DNA of 64,000 bases from contig JAVLUZ010000820.1 of the NCBI GenBank assembly GCA_036768485.1, positions 1-64,000 of the forward strand, written 5' to 3'. The notes beneath the pieces are model-generated. The model was not told the DNA's origin. It made no database searches and was given only the letters and a program-made list of their open reading frames with translations. Source of the DNA: Mermis nigrescens (taxonomy: Eukaryota > Nematoda > Enoplea > Mermithida > Mermithidae). This document shows, one piece after another, positions 41,937-55,634 of the stretch (position 1 is the stretch's first letter; each line of letters starts with the position of its first letter). The position numbers were made by a program, and so were the translations under genes.

Positions 41937-44914
41937 ATTAAAGGTATTAACTTTATTGTTGCCATTAATTTGATGGTATTTTCAATACAGGTACATATTC
42001 AATTAAATATGTATCTATATTAAGTAAGGCTTATAAATTAAATATGTAGGATTTCCGATTTTTCAAGCTTTGGAGCATTGTAAGATTATGGATTTAGGGC
42101 ATTGCCTACTTGCTATTGGTTGCACACGTTTTTATGCTCCACTAAGTACATAGGCAAGCATTTTTGTCGGAATTAAATTTCTATGAAAATAAAAATTTTT
42201 TTCATAATAGGTGCGTCATTCGTTTATGCATTGAAATTCTGAATTCCGCGGTGATTATATTTCGGTTTCATTGTCTGTCTGTAGTCAGAATCTCTGTTAG
42301 GATCGTTTAATCAGCGATTTCTTCTTATATCGTTGCATGGCATTTTTACATTATTGCTTGTTTATATTTTCTTTTTGAATAAAAGTTCTTCCATAGATTA
42401 GACATCAGTGGGTAATTTTTCGCATTATATTTTTCAATTATCTGACAAATTCGGCCAATGTAACACGGTAGGGCTTCCGCTGACCAAAACTACGCCCATC
42501 AAATGGCTCATACATGGTTCATACGTACCACCAGTGATGGATCAGGGTGCTTTTTGAACGCTCAACCAAGTCCGATACAATTTAAAATCCTTGCCTCGAC
42601 CGAAGCGAAGGTCATGATAAGCACATACATATGAATGTATCACACACATAACTTTACATATATATAACGGCTCGAATTTTTTGACGGGAAGTCCCTGGCC
42701 ATTTTTAGGGAGGTGGTAAAATAACCTTCAAATTTTAGCCAAAATGGTAAAAAAACACCTTAAAAAGTTAAAAAAACTTAGGTTTCGCAAAAATCGGAGG
42801 AAAGGACGGTTGCTCGAAAGTTTCGCTTCTTTTCCCGACTATGGTTTTACTTACATAAGAAAGGACTTCGTCGTTAAAAGCATTGTGACGATATGTATGT
42901 AACATTGCACAGCATGGTCGGTCTGAGTCTCTGTCAGACGTTCTGTTGGTCAATTATTGACCATTTTGCGCCAAAATGACCTCAAAAACTGATATAAATG
43001 TCAAAATGGCGTAAAAAAATATTGATCCACAGTTTTGGTCAATTCTAGGCATTTTTAAAGAAAGTTATCTTGTAAAGTTATCTTGTTATTCATTTTATCC
43101 ATTTCCCAGAAATTTTCCATTCTTTCCGTTCTGCGGTCCAAAACACCCCCGGGCCCCGACCCGACGTGCATACTGATCGTCGTGTCGTGTCGTGACTAAT
43201 GTTGTACATTATAGGTACCTACATTAGGACCTACTCTATATTTGTAGGGAAAAAATAGGTTAGCACACGAAAATTATAATTTCGAGTGCTAGAAGCTGAT
43301 GGCGATATGAATTTCGTTCATTGACGTTTATTTGGAATAATGAGTCTTCACGACTCGGCGTTTTTACCACGACTGAGATGCAAAACATTTTACATGCAAA
43401 TTTTTCCATCTATTAACGTAGATTCTCCAGCTGTATGGGCTAATCAATTCTGCTGATTTCGAAAAATGTGGTCCGAAACTTGGAAATCAGTGTGTCTAAT
43501 TTTTTTTGCCGATGTTTTATAAATTATTACAAGACGATATTTTAGCATATTGAAGATTTTGGCGTTTGCTTCTGACGAAATTATAATGTTGTAGGTACTT
43601 GTTTGGGATTCTGATACAAGTGAAGATATTTCGAGAGACAATAAGTAAAATTGACTGAATTCAAATTTCTAGCTTGATGTCTTTTCTAAAAGAATTCAAA
43701 AATCTAAAATTGATGAAAGCAATCAGAAATTAGTAGAAAGTAAGGCACAGAAGAGAATTTCATGCTCTTTAGGTGTTTTTGTGAAGAAAATTAAAAGTAA
43801 AAAGACCATAATAATTAATTGGTTGAAATCTATTCTTTTAAAATTCTTATAAGGTGAAAAATATACGATTCACATTTGCTGCAACGCGTATGAATTGCTT
43901 TTCACGGAGTAAAAAAATTGAAGTTGAAATTGATTCCTTTACTTTGGAATCTGAGAAGCTTAGAGATAAATAGTGTGCGGCTACACTAAAGCTCATTGTC
44001 GCTTTTCATCATTTGTAGCAGAACATAAATTAGTCGTAGAGTGAACTATATTTATTCTTGCTTATATAATCATTTCCTGTTGTTCGTAACAAGCGGACAA
44101 ATCGACAAATTTTCGGTTTGCTTTGTCAAGAATTTCAGAATGAATAGCTTGATTGATCGGTCAATTATTGTTATTATTGTTATTGCTATTATTATTATTT
44201 TTGTTGTTTTCGAATTGTTGATGTTGTTAATGTTCTTGTTCATTTCGGAATATTTAAAATTAAAAATGCGAAAGATGGATGTAAAATGCACGTGAGATGG
44301 AATTTCAAATCGCTTAGCTTTTTTTGCGAAAAAAAGGTAAAAGGTAGAAAAAATCGTAAATTAAATTCAAATTTTATGGAAAACTGCACAAATTAAAAAA
44401 CTTAGTCTTAAGCATTAAATTTGCATAGCTATTTTGTGGCGATCTCACCAGAGACTTGTAATTGCTGTGAGTACAGATGTGCAGCATAGCCGGTCTTGAG
44501 GGGGTCTGCCAGAGAACTTTTTTGAGCCAAAATAGCCACAAAAAGTATTATAAATGTAAATTAGTGTAAAATGTTAATCCGCAGCTCCAGTTCAATCTAT
44601 TTCAAAAACAATTTTGATTAAATATCCATTTTTATCCATTTTTAGCCTCCACTTTGCTTGATTTATTCCAGAAAATTTTATATTTTTCTGTTGTTGGAGT
44701 CTTAGATCCCAACTGCCATGTGTACGGCTGACCTGGGGATCAGTCAGTCTGGGAGATAGAATAGTGGGTGTTCGACGGCGTTTTCCACAGGTGTTGGCCG
44801 TTAGGCCCACTTTATGCGAACCGCTTAGTGTAGTTGCTCGGTGAATTACGGCGGTAATGAATGTCGTTATTCTATCTTGTACATACCTTATTGATTTGCT
44901 TGAATAGCAGTTTC
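41937..44914. other. Repeat-rich intergenic DNA, no gene
   Basis: Family E (42663-42850), family G (42950-43150, 44465-44700) and AT-rich unique sequence with TGTTATTATTGTT-like runs near 44165. No frame above 130 codons and none recognisable. Confidence 0.6.
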
Positions 44915-44922
44915 GTTGCAAC

Positions 44923-45177
44923 CATACGTGGGCAACAAGAAAATTCTGGGGGGTGCAAGATTTTTTGAAGGTCAAAAAATGACCTTAAAAATGGTGGAAT
45001 GGCGATAAAAACACCATTTTCGACGTTTCTCATCAAGCACTATCCATTGGCATCAAAAAATTGCGAAAAAAACGAAAAAAATTTTTAAAAATTGAATTCT
45101 GGGGGGGTATTTTGATTTCTGGGGGGTATTTTGGTTTCTGGGGGTGCATACCCCCCGAACCCCCACGCCCAGGTGTG
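44923..45177 (+). mobile_element. Family A MITE
   Basis: CATACGTGGGC to GCCCAGGTGTG, duplication GTTGCAAC/GTTGTAAC (44915-44922, 45178-45185). Confidence 0.92.
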
Positions 45178-45237
45178 GTTGTAACTACATAATTATCTCT
45201 CGATGTACATAAATACTGTATCTGTTTTCACGTTAGT

Positions 45238-45405
45238 TATAGTCGGTTTCACATAACTTCGTGCATAAATTCTAAGAATTTTCAACGACAGTAAGCCGAG
45301 GGTTACGATAATTATATATCAGATCAATGATGTAAATCTGTCAGCTTATTGTCGGAGACAGCTTTAAAATTAATGACCGAAGTTATGTGAAGAAACAGAC
45401 TATAG
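45238..45405. mobile_element. Family C MITE
   Basis: TATAGTCGGTTTCACATAAC to AAACAGACTATAG with interior GACAGTAAGCCGAGGGTTAC and TCAGCTTATTGTCGG, which pair with each other. Confidence 0.85.
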
Positions 45406-45407
45406 TT

Positions 45408-45657
45408 TTGTGCTTGTTATTGTGGTGTTGGCCGCTCTTGCCGCCTTTTGTTGTCATGCTTGCTGTGGTCATACGTCATCCTTAATCAATTTTCGCTGTT
45501 GGCCTCCGTGCCCCCTTTTCGTTTACGATTCATTGTTGGACAAGCGTCCTGTTCGCCGCAGCGTGGCGCGACCTTTTTTCGTCGCTGCGTTTTGTGTTCA
45601 TTGTGGGGCCTTGACCTTGGCGACACGGCTCCACCGTCATTTGTTGGACATGTAGGT
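45408..45657 (+). other. GC-richer open segment, not recognised
   Basis: Two overlapping + frames stay open for about 80 codons (Cys- and Ala-rich), starting at the edge of a MITE. Neither is preceded by a convincing start or splice site, and I recognise no protein. It could be a captured gene fragment or chance. The composition is unlike the flanking DNA. Confidence 0.3.
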
Positions 45658-47019
45658 ATATGTAGTTTTGCGTTTAAAGAATAAAGAGCAGAAAATTGCG
45701 AGTGTTTTCGTAATGCTTACTTAATTATTTTACGAATAGAAAGTCCTAAAACCAGTCAAAATAGATTGTGAAATCATTTAGCTGTGACTACTGATTTTGG
45801 ATGTTGAGTCATTCGAAGCGCAAACTGATTCATATTTTATTTTAGAGTGTAGTATGCAGCCTTTCTTCTTGATTTCTTAAACCATCTTGGAACCAAATGT
45901 CTCTATTATTTTTCGACCCTAGAACAACTCAAATTCATTCGAAATCATTTCCTAATCATAGCGAATAGGTGGAGGTCTGGAACCAATCATTTATAAGTAC
46001 AATCTAGGTGTTTTGCCATTTCAGCCAGCACGGCTGTTGAGTTGTCGTTCTTAGGTTATGTACTTACGGACGGACAATCCCCGGAGGGCGCTACGCCCGA
46101 TATTCCTTGAGTCCGGAGCGCATGTCCATTAGGTTTTTGCGCAGCAGATCTATTCATCCTCTTGAAGACGCCAAACCAAAGGCTGCGTCGTATTATTTTA
46201 CATGAGCTTTCTAAGGCCAGAATGACCTAAAAAACTGGTATAAATGTAAAATAGCCTTGAAACTGTTATATCAATAGTTCGCGCAAAATTTCATGCATTT
46301 TTAAATAAAATTGTTCATTTTAATCGGTTTTAAGCCTTCTTGCCTCATTTTTCTTACAAAAAATTGTCCATTTTTATGGAGTATCCCACCCAAATCCCAC
46401 ATGTGCATGTCATATCTAGAGCTTAAACGGACAGCAGCAAGCAATTTAAATGTTTAAAATATACAACAAAGAGATATAAAATTAGTCAAATGTTTATGGC
46501 CTCGTGATAGAATTCGAAACCGTTCAGGTGTTTTTCTTAAAACGTTTAAAGGAAAACGGATGTCAAAATAAATTATTCTCGATTGCTCTTTTCAAAATAA
46601 TTGAATGGTGCATCTGGTTGAAACGTCAGATTTGAACAAAATGTACCTATTTCCTCCTTTGTTAAGCATAATGGATTAATCAGGGGTCGCCTCGCCCCCA
46701 TGCATGGGCATGTGGGTTGCCCTCCCGGAAATTGAGAAACCCCCAGCAGATTGCTGTAGACCCCAGAATTCCATTTTTAGTATTATTGCTGTTGATTTCA
46801 CACAACCAGACCCCGGAACCTTAATGCTGCCTGTGCATCCCCTATTGCTTTGAAACGTCCTGAAAGTTTGTTTGAAATAAAAACAAGTGGGAGAATATGC
46901 TTAAGAATAAAATAGTCTCGCTCGTTGTGCCAACAATATGTTCATGCGAAGCTAACCTCCTTCAAAAGCCTGATATAATCTCACTTTGCATAACCTCATC
47001 GTCGTAGTTGTAATAGGTA
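45658..47019. other. Intergenic, degraded repeats
   Basis: Family G copy at 46185-46400 and a degenerate family A copy at about 46690-46850 (CGCCCCCATGCATGGGC, CCCGGAAATTGAG, CCCCAGAATTCC). No gene. Confidence 0.6.
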
Positions 47020-47722
47020 TCTATAATATTAATTTCGAGTTGTGTGTAAGTGTGTGTGTGTCTGTGAGGCAAAAAAGTTTTTACTGGATAATTTTGTGAT
47101 ACTTACATTTTCACTCAATGGGTATTTTCGGGCGCTTATTACAATTTTTTGGTTAAAATGGCTCGATCGGACTCCTGAAACCCGGAAACTACGGATTTAT
47201 GTAAAAGGTTTTGGTAGCTCTAGCCGCTTATGCAATTTCCGCAGGGTAAAATTTTAGAGCCACCCTAGATCAACTTTTTATGCGCTATCGACTGGTGTAA
47301 ACCACTTTACACTACAGTGTAAACTGATGTGATGCCGTAAGAAAAACGTGATTTACAAGTGTATTTTATCAAATATCTCAAATCGCAGCGGATAAATTTT
47401 TTTAAAGTTTCCACCAATTATTGGATATCTTATGACTGACCTTACTGTAGAATTTGAACAAAATTCACGGATTGGTTTTTGAGGTACGGGGGCCCAAAGG
47501 TACCCTATGCATAGCGTAAAATTTAGGTTTTTGTCTTTTTGCAGAAGCACAGATTGACTATTGCTTCCAGAATTTGGCCCCTGGGGTTTCTGGGACCGCT
47601 GATTCCATATTCGCTACTTTAAATATACGATCTGGCATCATAAAACATGTATGAGACGGGCTGAAAGGAAATCACGTACGGGTACTTATAAACATGATTG
47701 ATCACTGAAAAAGAGCTTGCAC

Positions 47723-47984
47723 CATACGTGGGCAGCAAGAAATTTCTGGGGGGGGTGCAAGATTTTTGAAGGTCAAAAAATGGCCTTAAAAACGATGGTA
47801 TGGTGATAAAAACACCATTTTTCGACGTTTCTCATCAAGCACTATCCATTGGCATCAAAAAATTGCGAAAAAGCGGAAAAAATTTTCAAAAATTGAATTC
47901 TGGGGGGTATTTTGATTTCTGGGGGGGGGTATTTTGGTTTCTGGGGGGTGCATACCCCCAAACCCCCCCCCCCGCCCAGGTGTG
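47723..47984 (+). mobile_element. Family A MITE inside Helitron unit 1
   Basis: CATACGTGGGC to GCCCAGGTGTG, duplication GCTTGCAC (47715-47722, 47985-47992). All other Helitron units carry the uninterrupted site with one copy of GCTTGCAC (for example 50882-50889), which proves the insertion and its 8-base duplication. Confidence 0.95.
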
Positions 47985-48779
47985 GCTTGCACTAAGTCAA
48001 AATTTTTGACCTTGTAAACCAGCGCGCGTGAAACTTAATGCGAAGCAATCGAAAGCAGCAAACATGCGGCTTTCGAAAGAAAGCAGCAAACATGCGGCTT
48101 TCGAAAATACAAATCCAAATGTTTTTGCTTCTAGCGGCTAATTTAATATGCAACTTTTTGCATTTGTTTACAATGAGGGCAAAGTTGAACATTGTACGCA
48201 GTTTTGCCGTTGAGTTGCCTCATAAACGGAAGAACGAGGCAAAAGAAGACAGAGCAAAATGGAATGAGTCGTTGCTTAATGGAAAGCACTCACAAAATGC
48301 ACATAAAATAATAACTGAATTATATATGTAGGTAGGTACTATAAATCTTGATCCTTCTATGCACAATTCGCAAATGACCATAAACAATATGTACTGTAAT
48401 TTTTATTCAATCGAGCAATAAATGTGAATTGTGAAAGTTTGTTTGTCTGTATGTCTGTTTGTTCGGGGTTGGCTCCGGCTCCATAATAGTTGGTGGGCTG
48501 ACGTTTTGACCCGAGGTCGGCCTACCGGGGGAAGGATCCGTAGCGACATTAAAATTTGATCAACACCACCCAGTCACCCTATACAGGGGTGGAGCGGGAG
48601 GCAGCCCTATGCTTAAGCATAGCATTTTTTGGGACATGGCCGATTTTTCGCAAAATTTTGAAAAAGGAGCAAAACTCGGTTTACACTATTTTCGGGTTAT
48701 GGTTTTTTCTGAATTTCGGGCGGGTCCGGACCCCCCCAGTCCCCCACAGCTACATGCCTGGCTATAAGATAGGACATGA

Positions 48780-49150
48780 AATAAGGTACCGTGTGCTACA
48801 AGATAAGCAATGCTATACAATAGGATGTGATAGATACCTGTGCTACAGGATAGGCAATGCTATAAGATAGGACGTGATAAAAGACACCCGTGCTACAAGA
48901 TAGGTAATGCTATAAGATAGGACGTGATACAAGATACCCCGTGCTACAAGATAGGCAATGCTATAAGATAGGAAGTGATATAAGATACCCCGAGCTGCAA
49001 GATAGGCAATGCTATAAGATAGGATGGGATATAAGATACCCTGTGCTACGAGATAGGCAATGCTATAAGATAGGTGTGATATAGATACCCTGTCTGTGCC
49101 ATAACATGCAGTGATATAAGATAGGAGATACCATCAGCTATAACATATGA
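48780..49150 (+). repeat. TATAAGATAGGACGTGATA tandem repeats
   Basis: Imperfect units of about 33-58 bases built from CTATAAGATAGG, ACGTGATATAAGATACCC and GTGCTACAAGATAGG. Related arrays recur at 51107-51335, 52318-52550, 54108-54338, 55311-55540, 56508-56735 and 59755-59965. Confidence 0.88.
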
Positions 49151-49194
49151 GTGATATGAGATATCACGTGATATATGACACCCTTCGCTACAAC

Positions 49195-49905
49195 AAACAA
49201 AAAATTTTTAAAACATCAAAAATATGGTTTGACCAAAAAAATTTTCCAAAACATCCTAAAACATCAAAAATATGGTTTGACGAAAAAAATTTTCCAAAAC
49301 ATCCCAAAACATCAAAAATATGGGTTTGATTAAACAAATTTCCAGAACATCCCAGAACATCAAAAGTGCTTCAAAGCATGGATGTGTCGATAATGTAAAA
49401 GTGCTTTAACATATCCTGTGCTGTAAGATAGGTGTCCCAAAACATCAAAAATATGGTGTGCACCAAAAAAATCTTTAAACATCCCAAAACATCAAAAAAA
49501 TCGTTTTGACCAAAAAAATTTCTTAAACACCCTAAAACATCAAAAATATGGTTTTGACCAAAAAAAATTTTTAAACCTTCAAAAACATCAAAAGTATGGT
49601 TTTGGACCAGAAACGCTTTTTAATATTCCAAAACGTTAAAAATATGGTTATGATCAAACAAAATTTTTAAACATCCCAAACCATCTAATGGTATAATTTC
49701 CAGAACATCCCAGAACATCAAAAATATGATTTAGGATAAAGAATTCTCAGAACCATTCTATAACGTCAAAAATATGGATTTAATCAAAGAAATGGTTGAT
49801 AAAAGACAGTTTTAAAAAATTTAAAAAATACAATATGGTTTTTACCAACAATTTTTTTAAAAAATATACAAAAACATCAAAAGTCCCGAAAAATAAAAAA
49901 ATACA
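49195..49905 (+). repeat. CAAAACATCAAAAATATGG tandem repeats
   Basis: Degenerate units of about 35-45 bases (CCCAAAACATCAAAAATATG, GTTTTGACCAAAAAAATTT). Shorter arrays at 52558-52980, 56743-57160 and 59970-60240. Confidence 0.88.
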
Positions 49906-51358
49906 AGAGACATCTCAATCCCATACAGTTATCAGGCCTAAGTTCAGCCCGGGCAACGCCGGGCAGCTCAGCTCAGCTATTATAATTCGAAAAAATATTA
50001 AAATCTATGTACGCATAAAATAATATGAAACAGAATATATAAGGCTTCGTGTCACAGACAAAAATATAAAAACCGCTCGCCGATCCATTGCAGAGTCATT
50101 CAATTTTTTATACTAATTACTGGTTAAGATATTATTTGTTTACAAACACTCTAGCAGATGGGGCAGCGAAGCGCCCCATTTGCTAGTCTATAATATTAAT
50201 TTCGAGTTGTGTGTAAGTGTGTGTGTGTCTGTGAGGCAAAAAAGTTTTTACTGGATAATTTTGTGATACTTATTTTTTCACTCAATGGGTATTTTCGGGC
50301 GCTAATTACAATTTTTTTGATTAAAATGGCTCGATCGGACTCCTGAAACCCGGAAACTACGGCTTTATGTAAAAGGTTTTGGTAGATCTAGCCGCTTATG
50401 CAATTGCCGCAGGGTAAAATTTTAAAGCCATCCTAGATCAACTTTTTATGCGCTATCGACTGGTGTAAACCATTTTACACTACAGTGTAAACTGATGTGA
50501 TGCCGTAAGAAAAACGTGATTTACAAGTGTATTTTATCAAATATCTCAAATCGCAGTGAATAAATTTTTTAAAGTTTTCACCAATTATTGGATATCTTAT
50601 GACTGACCTTACTGTAGAATTTGAAGAAAATTCACGGATTGGTTTCTGAGATACGGGAGCCCAAAGGTACCCTATGCATAGCGTAAAATTTAGGTTTTTG
50701 TCTTTTTGCAGAAGCACAGATTGACTGTTGCTTCCAAAATTTGGCCCCTAGGGTTTCTGGGACCGCTGATTCCATATTCGCTACTTTAAATATACGATCT
50801 GGCATCATAAAACATGTATGAGACGGGCTGAAAGGAAATTACGTACGGGTACTCATAAACATGATTAATCACTGAAAAAGAGCTTGCACCAAGTCAAAAT
50901 TTTTGACCTTGTAAACCAGCGCGCGTGAAATTTAATGTGAAGCAATCGAAAGCAGCAAACATGCGGCTTTCGAAAGAAAGCAGCAAACATGCGGCTTTCG
51001 AAAATACAAATCCAAATGTTTTTGCTTCTAGCGGCTGATTTAATATGCAACTTTTTGCATTTATTTACAATGAGGGCAAAGTTGAACATTGTACAAAGTT
51101 GAACCCGACGCTATAAGATAGGACGTGATACAACATACTCAATGCTATACAATAGGACGTGATGTAACATACCCCATGCTATACAATAGGACGTGATATA
51201 ACATGCCCCATGCTATAAGATAGGACGTGATATAACATACCCAGTGTTACAAGATAGGACGTGATAAAATATACCCCATGCTACAAGATAGGACGTGATA
51301 TACCATACCCAGTGCTATAACATATCCTGTGCTGTAATATTAATTTCGAGTTGTGTGT

Positions 51359-51360
<2 letters not shown>

Positions 51361-51449
<89 letters not shown>
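51361..51449 (+). repeat. (GT)n microsatellite in internal Helitron core
   Basis: About 44 uninterrupted GT units at the place where true 5' ends have only five or six units interrupted by CT. Confidence 0.97.
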
Positions 51450-51452
<3 letters not shown>

Positions 51453-53021
51453 CAAAAAAGTTTTTACTGGATAATTTTATGATACTTATATTTTCACTCA
51501 ATGGGTATTCTCGGGCGCTAATTACAATTTTTTGATTAAAATGGCTCGATCGGACTCCTGAAACCCGGAAACTACGGATTTATGTAAAAGATTTTGGTAG
51601 CTCTAGCCGCTTATGCAATTGCCGCAGGGTAAAATTTTAAAGCCACCCTAGATTAACTTTTTATGCGCTATCGACTGGTGTGAACCACTTTACACTACAG
51701 TGTAAATTGATGTGATGCCGTAAGAAAAACGTGATTTACAAGTGTATTTTATCAAATATCTCAAATCGCAGCAGATAAATTTTTTAAAGTTTCGACCAAT
51801 TATTGGATATCTTATGGCTGACCTTACTGTAGAATTTGAAGAAAATTCACGGATTTGTTTCTGAGATACGGGAGCCCAAAGGTACCCTATGCATAGCGTA
51901 AAATTTAGGTTTTGTCTTTTTGCAGAAGCACAGATTGACTGTTGCTTCCAAAATTTGGCCCCTGGGGTTTCTGCGACCGCTGATTCCATATTCGCTACTT
52001 TAAATATACGATCTGGCATCATAAAACATGTATGAGACGGGCTAAAAGGAAATCACATACGGGTACTTATAAACATGATTAATCACTGAAAAAGAGCTTG
52101 CACCAAGTCAAAATTTTTGACCTTGTAAACCAGCGCCCGTGAAATTTAATGTGAAGCAATCGAAAGCAGCAAACATGCGGCTTTAGAAAGAAAGCAGCAA
52201 GCATGCGGCTTTCGAAAATACAAATCCAAATGTTTTTGCTTCTAGCGGCTAATTTAATATGCAACTTTTTGCATTTGTTTACAATGAGGGCAAAGTTGAA
52301 CATTGTACAAAGTTGAACCCGACGCTATAGGATAGGACGTGATACAACATACTCAATGCTATACAATAGGACGTGATGTAACATACCCCATGCTATACAA
52401 TAGGACGTGATATAACATGCCCCATGCTATAAGATAGGACGTGATATAACATACCCAGTGTTACAAGATAGGACGTGATAAAATATACCTCATGCTACAA
52501 GATAGGACGTGATATACCATACCCAGTGCTATAACATATCCTGTGCTGTAAGATTGGTGTCCCAAAACATCGAAAATATGGTTTGCACCAAAAAATCTTT
52601 AAACATCCTAAAACATCAAAAATATGGTTTTGACCAAAAAAAATTTTTCAACCTCCAAAAACATCAAAAGTATGGTTTTGGACCAAAAAAAGTTTTTTTT
52701 AATATTCCAAAACGTTAAAAATATGGTTATGATCAAACAAAATTTTTAAACATCCCAGACCATCTAATGGTATAATTTCCAGAACATCCCAGAACATCAA
52801 AAATATGATTTAGGATAAAGAATTCTCAGAACCATTCTATAACGTCAGAAATATGGATTTAATCAAAGAAATGGTTGACAAAAGACAGTTTAAAAAAATT
52901 TAAAAAATACAATATGTTTTAACCAACAATTTTTTAGAAATATCCTAAAAACATCAAAAGTCCCGAAAAATAAAAAAATACAAGAGATATCTCAATCCCA
53001 TGCAGCTATCAGGCCTAAGTT

Positions 53022-53052
53022 CAGCCAGGGCAACGCCGGGCAGCTCAGCTAG
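53022..53052 (+). other. Second Helitron-type 3' end (hairpin plus CTAG)
   Basis: CAGCCAGGGCAACGCCGGGC can fold as a short hairpin, followed by AGCTCAGCTAG. This GGGCAACGCCGGG..CTAG form is a well-known animal Helitron 3' terminus, different from the outer GGGGC..GCCCC terminus. Other copies: 57203-57233; damaged ones near 49950-49980 and 60280-60310. Confidence 0.75.
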
Positions 53053-54358
53053 ATATAAAAATATAAAAACCGCTCGCCGATCCATTGCAGAGTCATTCAA
53101 CTTTTTATACTAATTGCTGGTTAAGATATTATTTGTTTACAAACACTCTAGCAGATGGGGCAGCGAAGCGCCCCATTTGCTAGTCTTCTATAATATTAAT
53201 TTCGAGTTGTGTGTAAGTGTGTGTGTGTCTGTGAGGCAAAAAAGTTTTTACTGGATAATTTTGTGATACTTATATTTTCACTCAATGGGTATTCTCGGGC
53301 GCTAATTACAATTTTTTGATTAGAATGGCTCGATCGGACTCCTGAAACCCGGAAACTACGGATTTATGTAAAAAATTTTGGTAGCTCTAGCCGCTTATGC
53401 AATTGCCGCAGGGTAAAATTTTAAAGCCACCCTAGATTAGCTTTTTATGCGCTATCGACTGGTGTGAACCACTTTACACTACAGTGTAAACTGATGTGAT
53501 GCCGTAAGAAAAACGTGATTTACAAGTGTATTTTATTAAATATCTCAAATCGGAGCGGATAAATTTTTTTAAAGTTTTCACCAATTATTGGATATCTTAT
53601 GACTGACCTTACTGTAGAATTTGAAGAAAATTCACGGATTGGTTTCTGAGATGCGGGAGCCCAAAGGTACCCTATGCATAGCGCAAAATTTAGGTTTTTG
53701 TCTTTTTGCAGAAGCACAGATTGACTGTTGCTTCCAAAATTTGGCCCCTGGGGTTTCCGGGACCGCTGATTCCATATTCGCTACTTTAAATATACGATCT
53801 GGCATCATAAAACATGTATGAGACGGGCTGAAAGGAAATTACGTACGGGTACTTATAAACATGATTAATCACTGAAAAAGAGCTTGCACCAAGTCAAAAT
53901 TTTTGACCTTGTAAACCAGCGCGCGTGAAATTTAATGTGAAGCAATCGAAAGCAGCAAACATGCGGCTTTCGAAAGAAAGCAGCAAATATGCGGCTTTCG
54001 AAAATACAAATCCAAATGTTTTTGCTTCTAGCGGCTGATTTAATATGCAACTTTTTGCATTTATTTACAATGAGGGCAAAGTTGAACATTGTACAAAGTT
54101 GAACCCGACGCTATAAGATAGGACGTGATACAACATACTCAATGCTATACAATAGGACGTGATGTAACATACCCCATGCTATACAATAGGACGTGATATA
54201 ACATGCCCCATGCTATAAGATAGGACGTGATATAACATACCCAGTGTTACAAGATAGGACGTGATAAAATATACCCCATGCTACAAGATAGGACGTGATA
54301 TACCATACCCAGTGCTATAACATATCCTGTGCTGTAATATTAATTTCGAGTTGTGTGT

Positions 54359-54360
<2 letters not shown>

Positions 54361-54433
<73 letters not shown>
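54361..54433 (+). repeat. (GT)n microsatellite in internal Helitron core
   Basis: About 36 uninterrupted GT units in the core that begins at 54339. Confidence 0.97.
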
Positions 54434-54435
<2 letters not shown>

Positions 54436-55560
54436 AGGCAAAAAAGTTTTTACTGGATAATTTTATGATACTTATATTTTCACTCAATGGGTATTCTCGG
54501 GCGCTAATTACAATTTTTTGATTAAAATGGCTCGATCGGACTCCTGAAACCCGGAAACTACGGATTTATGTAAAAGATTTTGGTAGCTCTAGCCGCTTAT
54601 GCAATTGCCGCAGGGTAAAATTTTAAAGCCACCCTAGATTAACTTTTTATGCGCTATCGACTGGTGTGAACCACTTTACACTACAGTGTAAATTGATGTG
54701 ATGCCGTAAGAAAAAGGTGATTTACAAGTGTATTTTATCAAATATCTCAAATAGCAGCAGATAAATTTTTTTAAAGTTTCGACCAATTATTGGATATCTT
54801 ATGACTGACCTTACTGTAGAATTTGAAGAAAATTCACGGATTGGTTTCTGAGATACGGGAGCCCAAAGGTACCCTATGCATAGCGTAAAATTTAGGTTTT
54901 TGTCTTTTTGCAGAAGCACAGATTGACTGTTGCTTCCAAAATTTGGCCCCTGGGGTTTCTGCGACCGCTGATTCCATATTCGCTACTTTAAATATACGAT
55001 CTGGCATCATAAAACATGTATGAGACGGGTTAAAAGGAAATCACATACGGGTACTTATAAACATGATTAATCACTGAAAAAGAGCTTGCACCAAGTCAAA
55101 ATTTTTGACCTTGTAAACCAGCGCGCGTGAAATTTAATGTGAAGCAATCGAAAGCAGCAAACATGCGGCTTTAGAAAGAAAGCAGCAAGCATGCGGCTTT
55201 CGAAAATACAAATCCAAACGTTTTTGCTTCTAGCGGCTAATTTAATATGCAACTTTTTGCATTTGTTTACAATGAGGTCAAAGTTGAACATTGTACAAAG
55301 TTGAACCCGACGCTATAAGATAGGACGTGATACAACATACTCAATGCTATACAATAGGACGTGATGTAACATACCCCATGCTATACAATAGGACGTGATA
55401 TAACATGCTCCATGCTATAAGATAGGACGTGATATAACATACCCAGTGTTACAAGATAGGACGTGATAAAATATACCCCATGCTACAAGATAGGACGTGA
55501 TATACCATACCCAGTGCTACAACATATCCTGTGCTGTAATATTAATTTCGAGTTGTGTGT

Positions 55561-55564
<4 letters not shown>

Positions 55565-55631
<67 letters not shown>
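55565..55631 (+). repeat. (GT)n microsatellite in internal Helitron core
   Basis: About 33 uninterrupted GT units in the core that begins at 55541. Confidence 0.97.

Positions 55632-55634
<3 letters not shown>

Larger units (their letters stand above)
47020..50186 (+). mobile_element. Helitron unit 1
   Basis: TC start at 47020, CTAG end 50183-50186. It contains a family A MITE (47723-47984), a 230-base segment (48195-48430) shared only with unit 4, a divergent TTTGTCTGTATGTCTGTTTG region (48438-48545) and long arrays of CAAAACATCAAAAATATGG and GATAGGACGTGATA repeats. Confidence 0.85.
50187..53183 (+). mobile_element. Helitron unit 2, with internally duplicated core
   Basis: TC at 50187, CTAG at 53180-53183. 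A second core begins inside at 51336 (GTAATATTAATTTCGAG) without the TC terminus and with a long GT tract (51361-51449). Confidence 0.85.

Noticed and set aside
51353..51535. Cys-Val and Thr-His repeat frames
   Set aside because: Translation of (GT)n tracts in Helitron cores.
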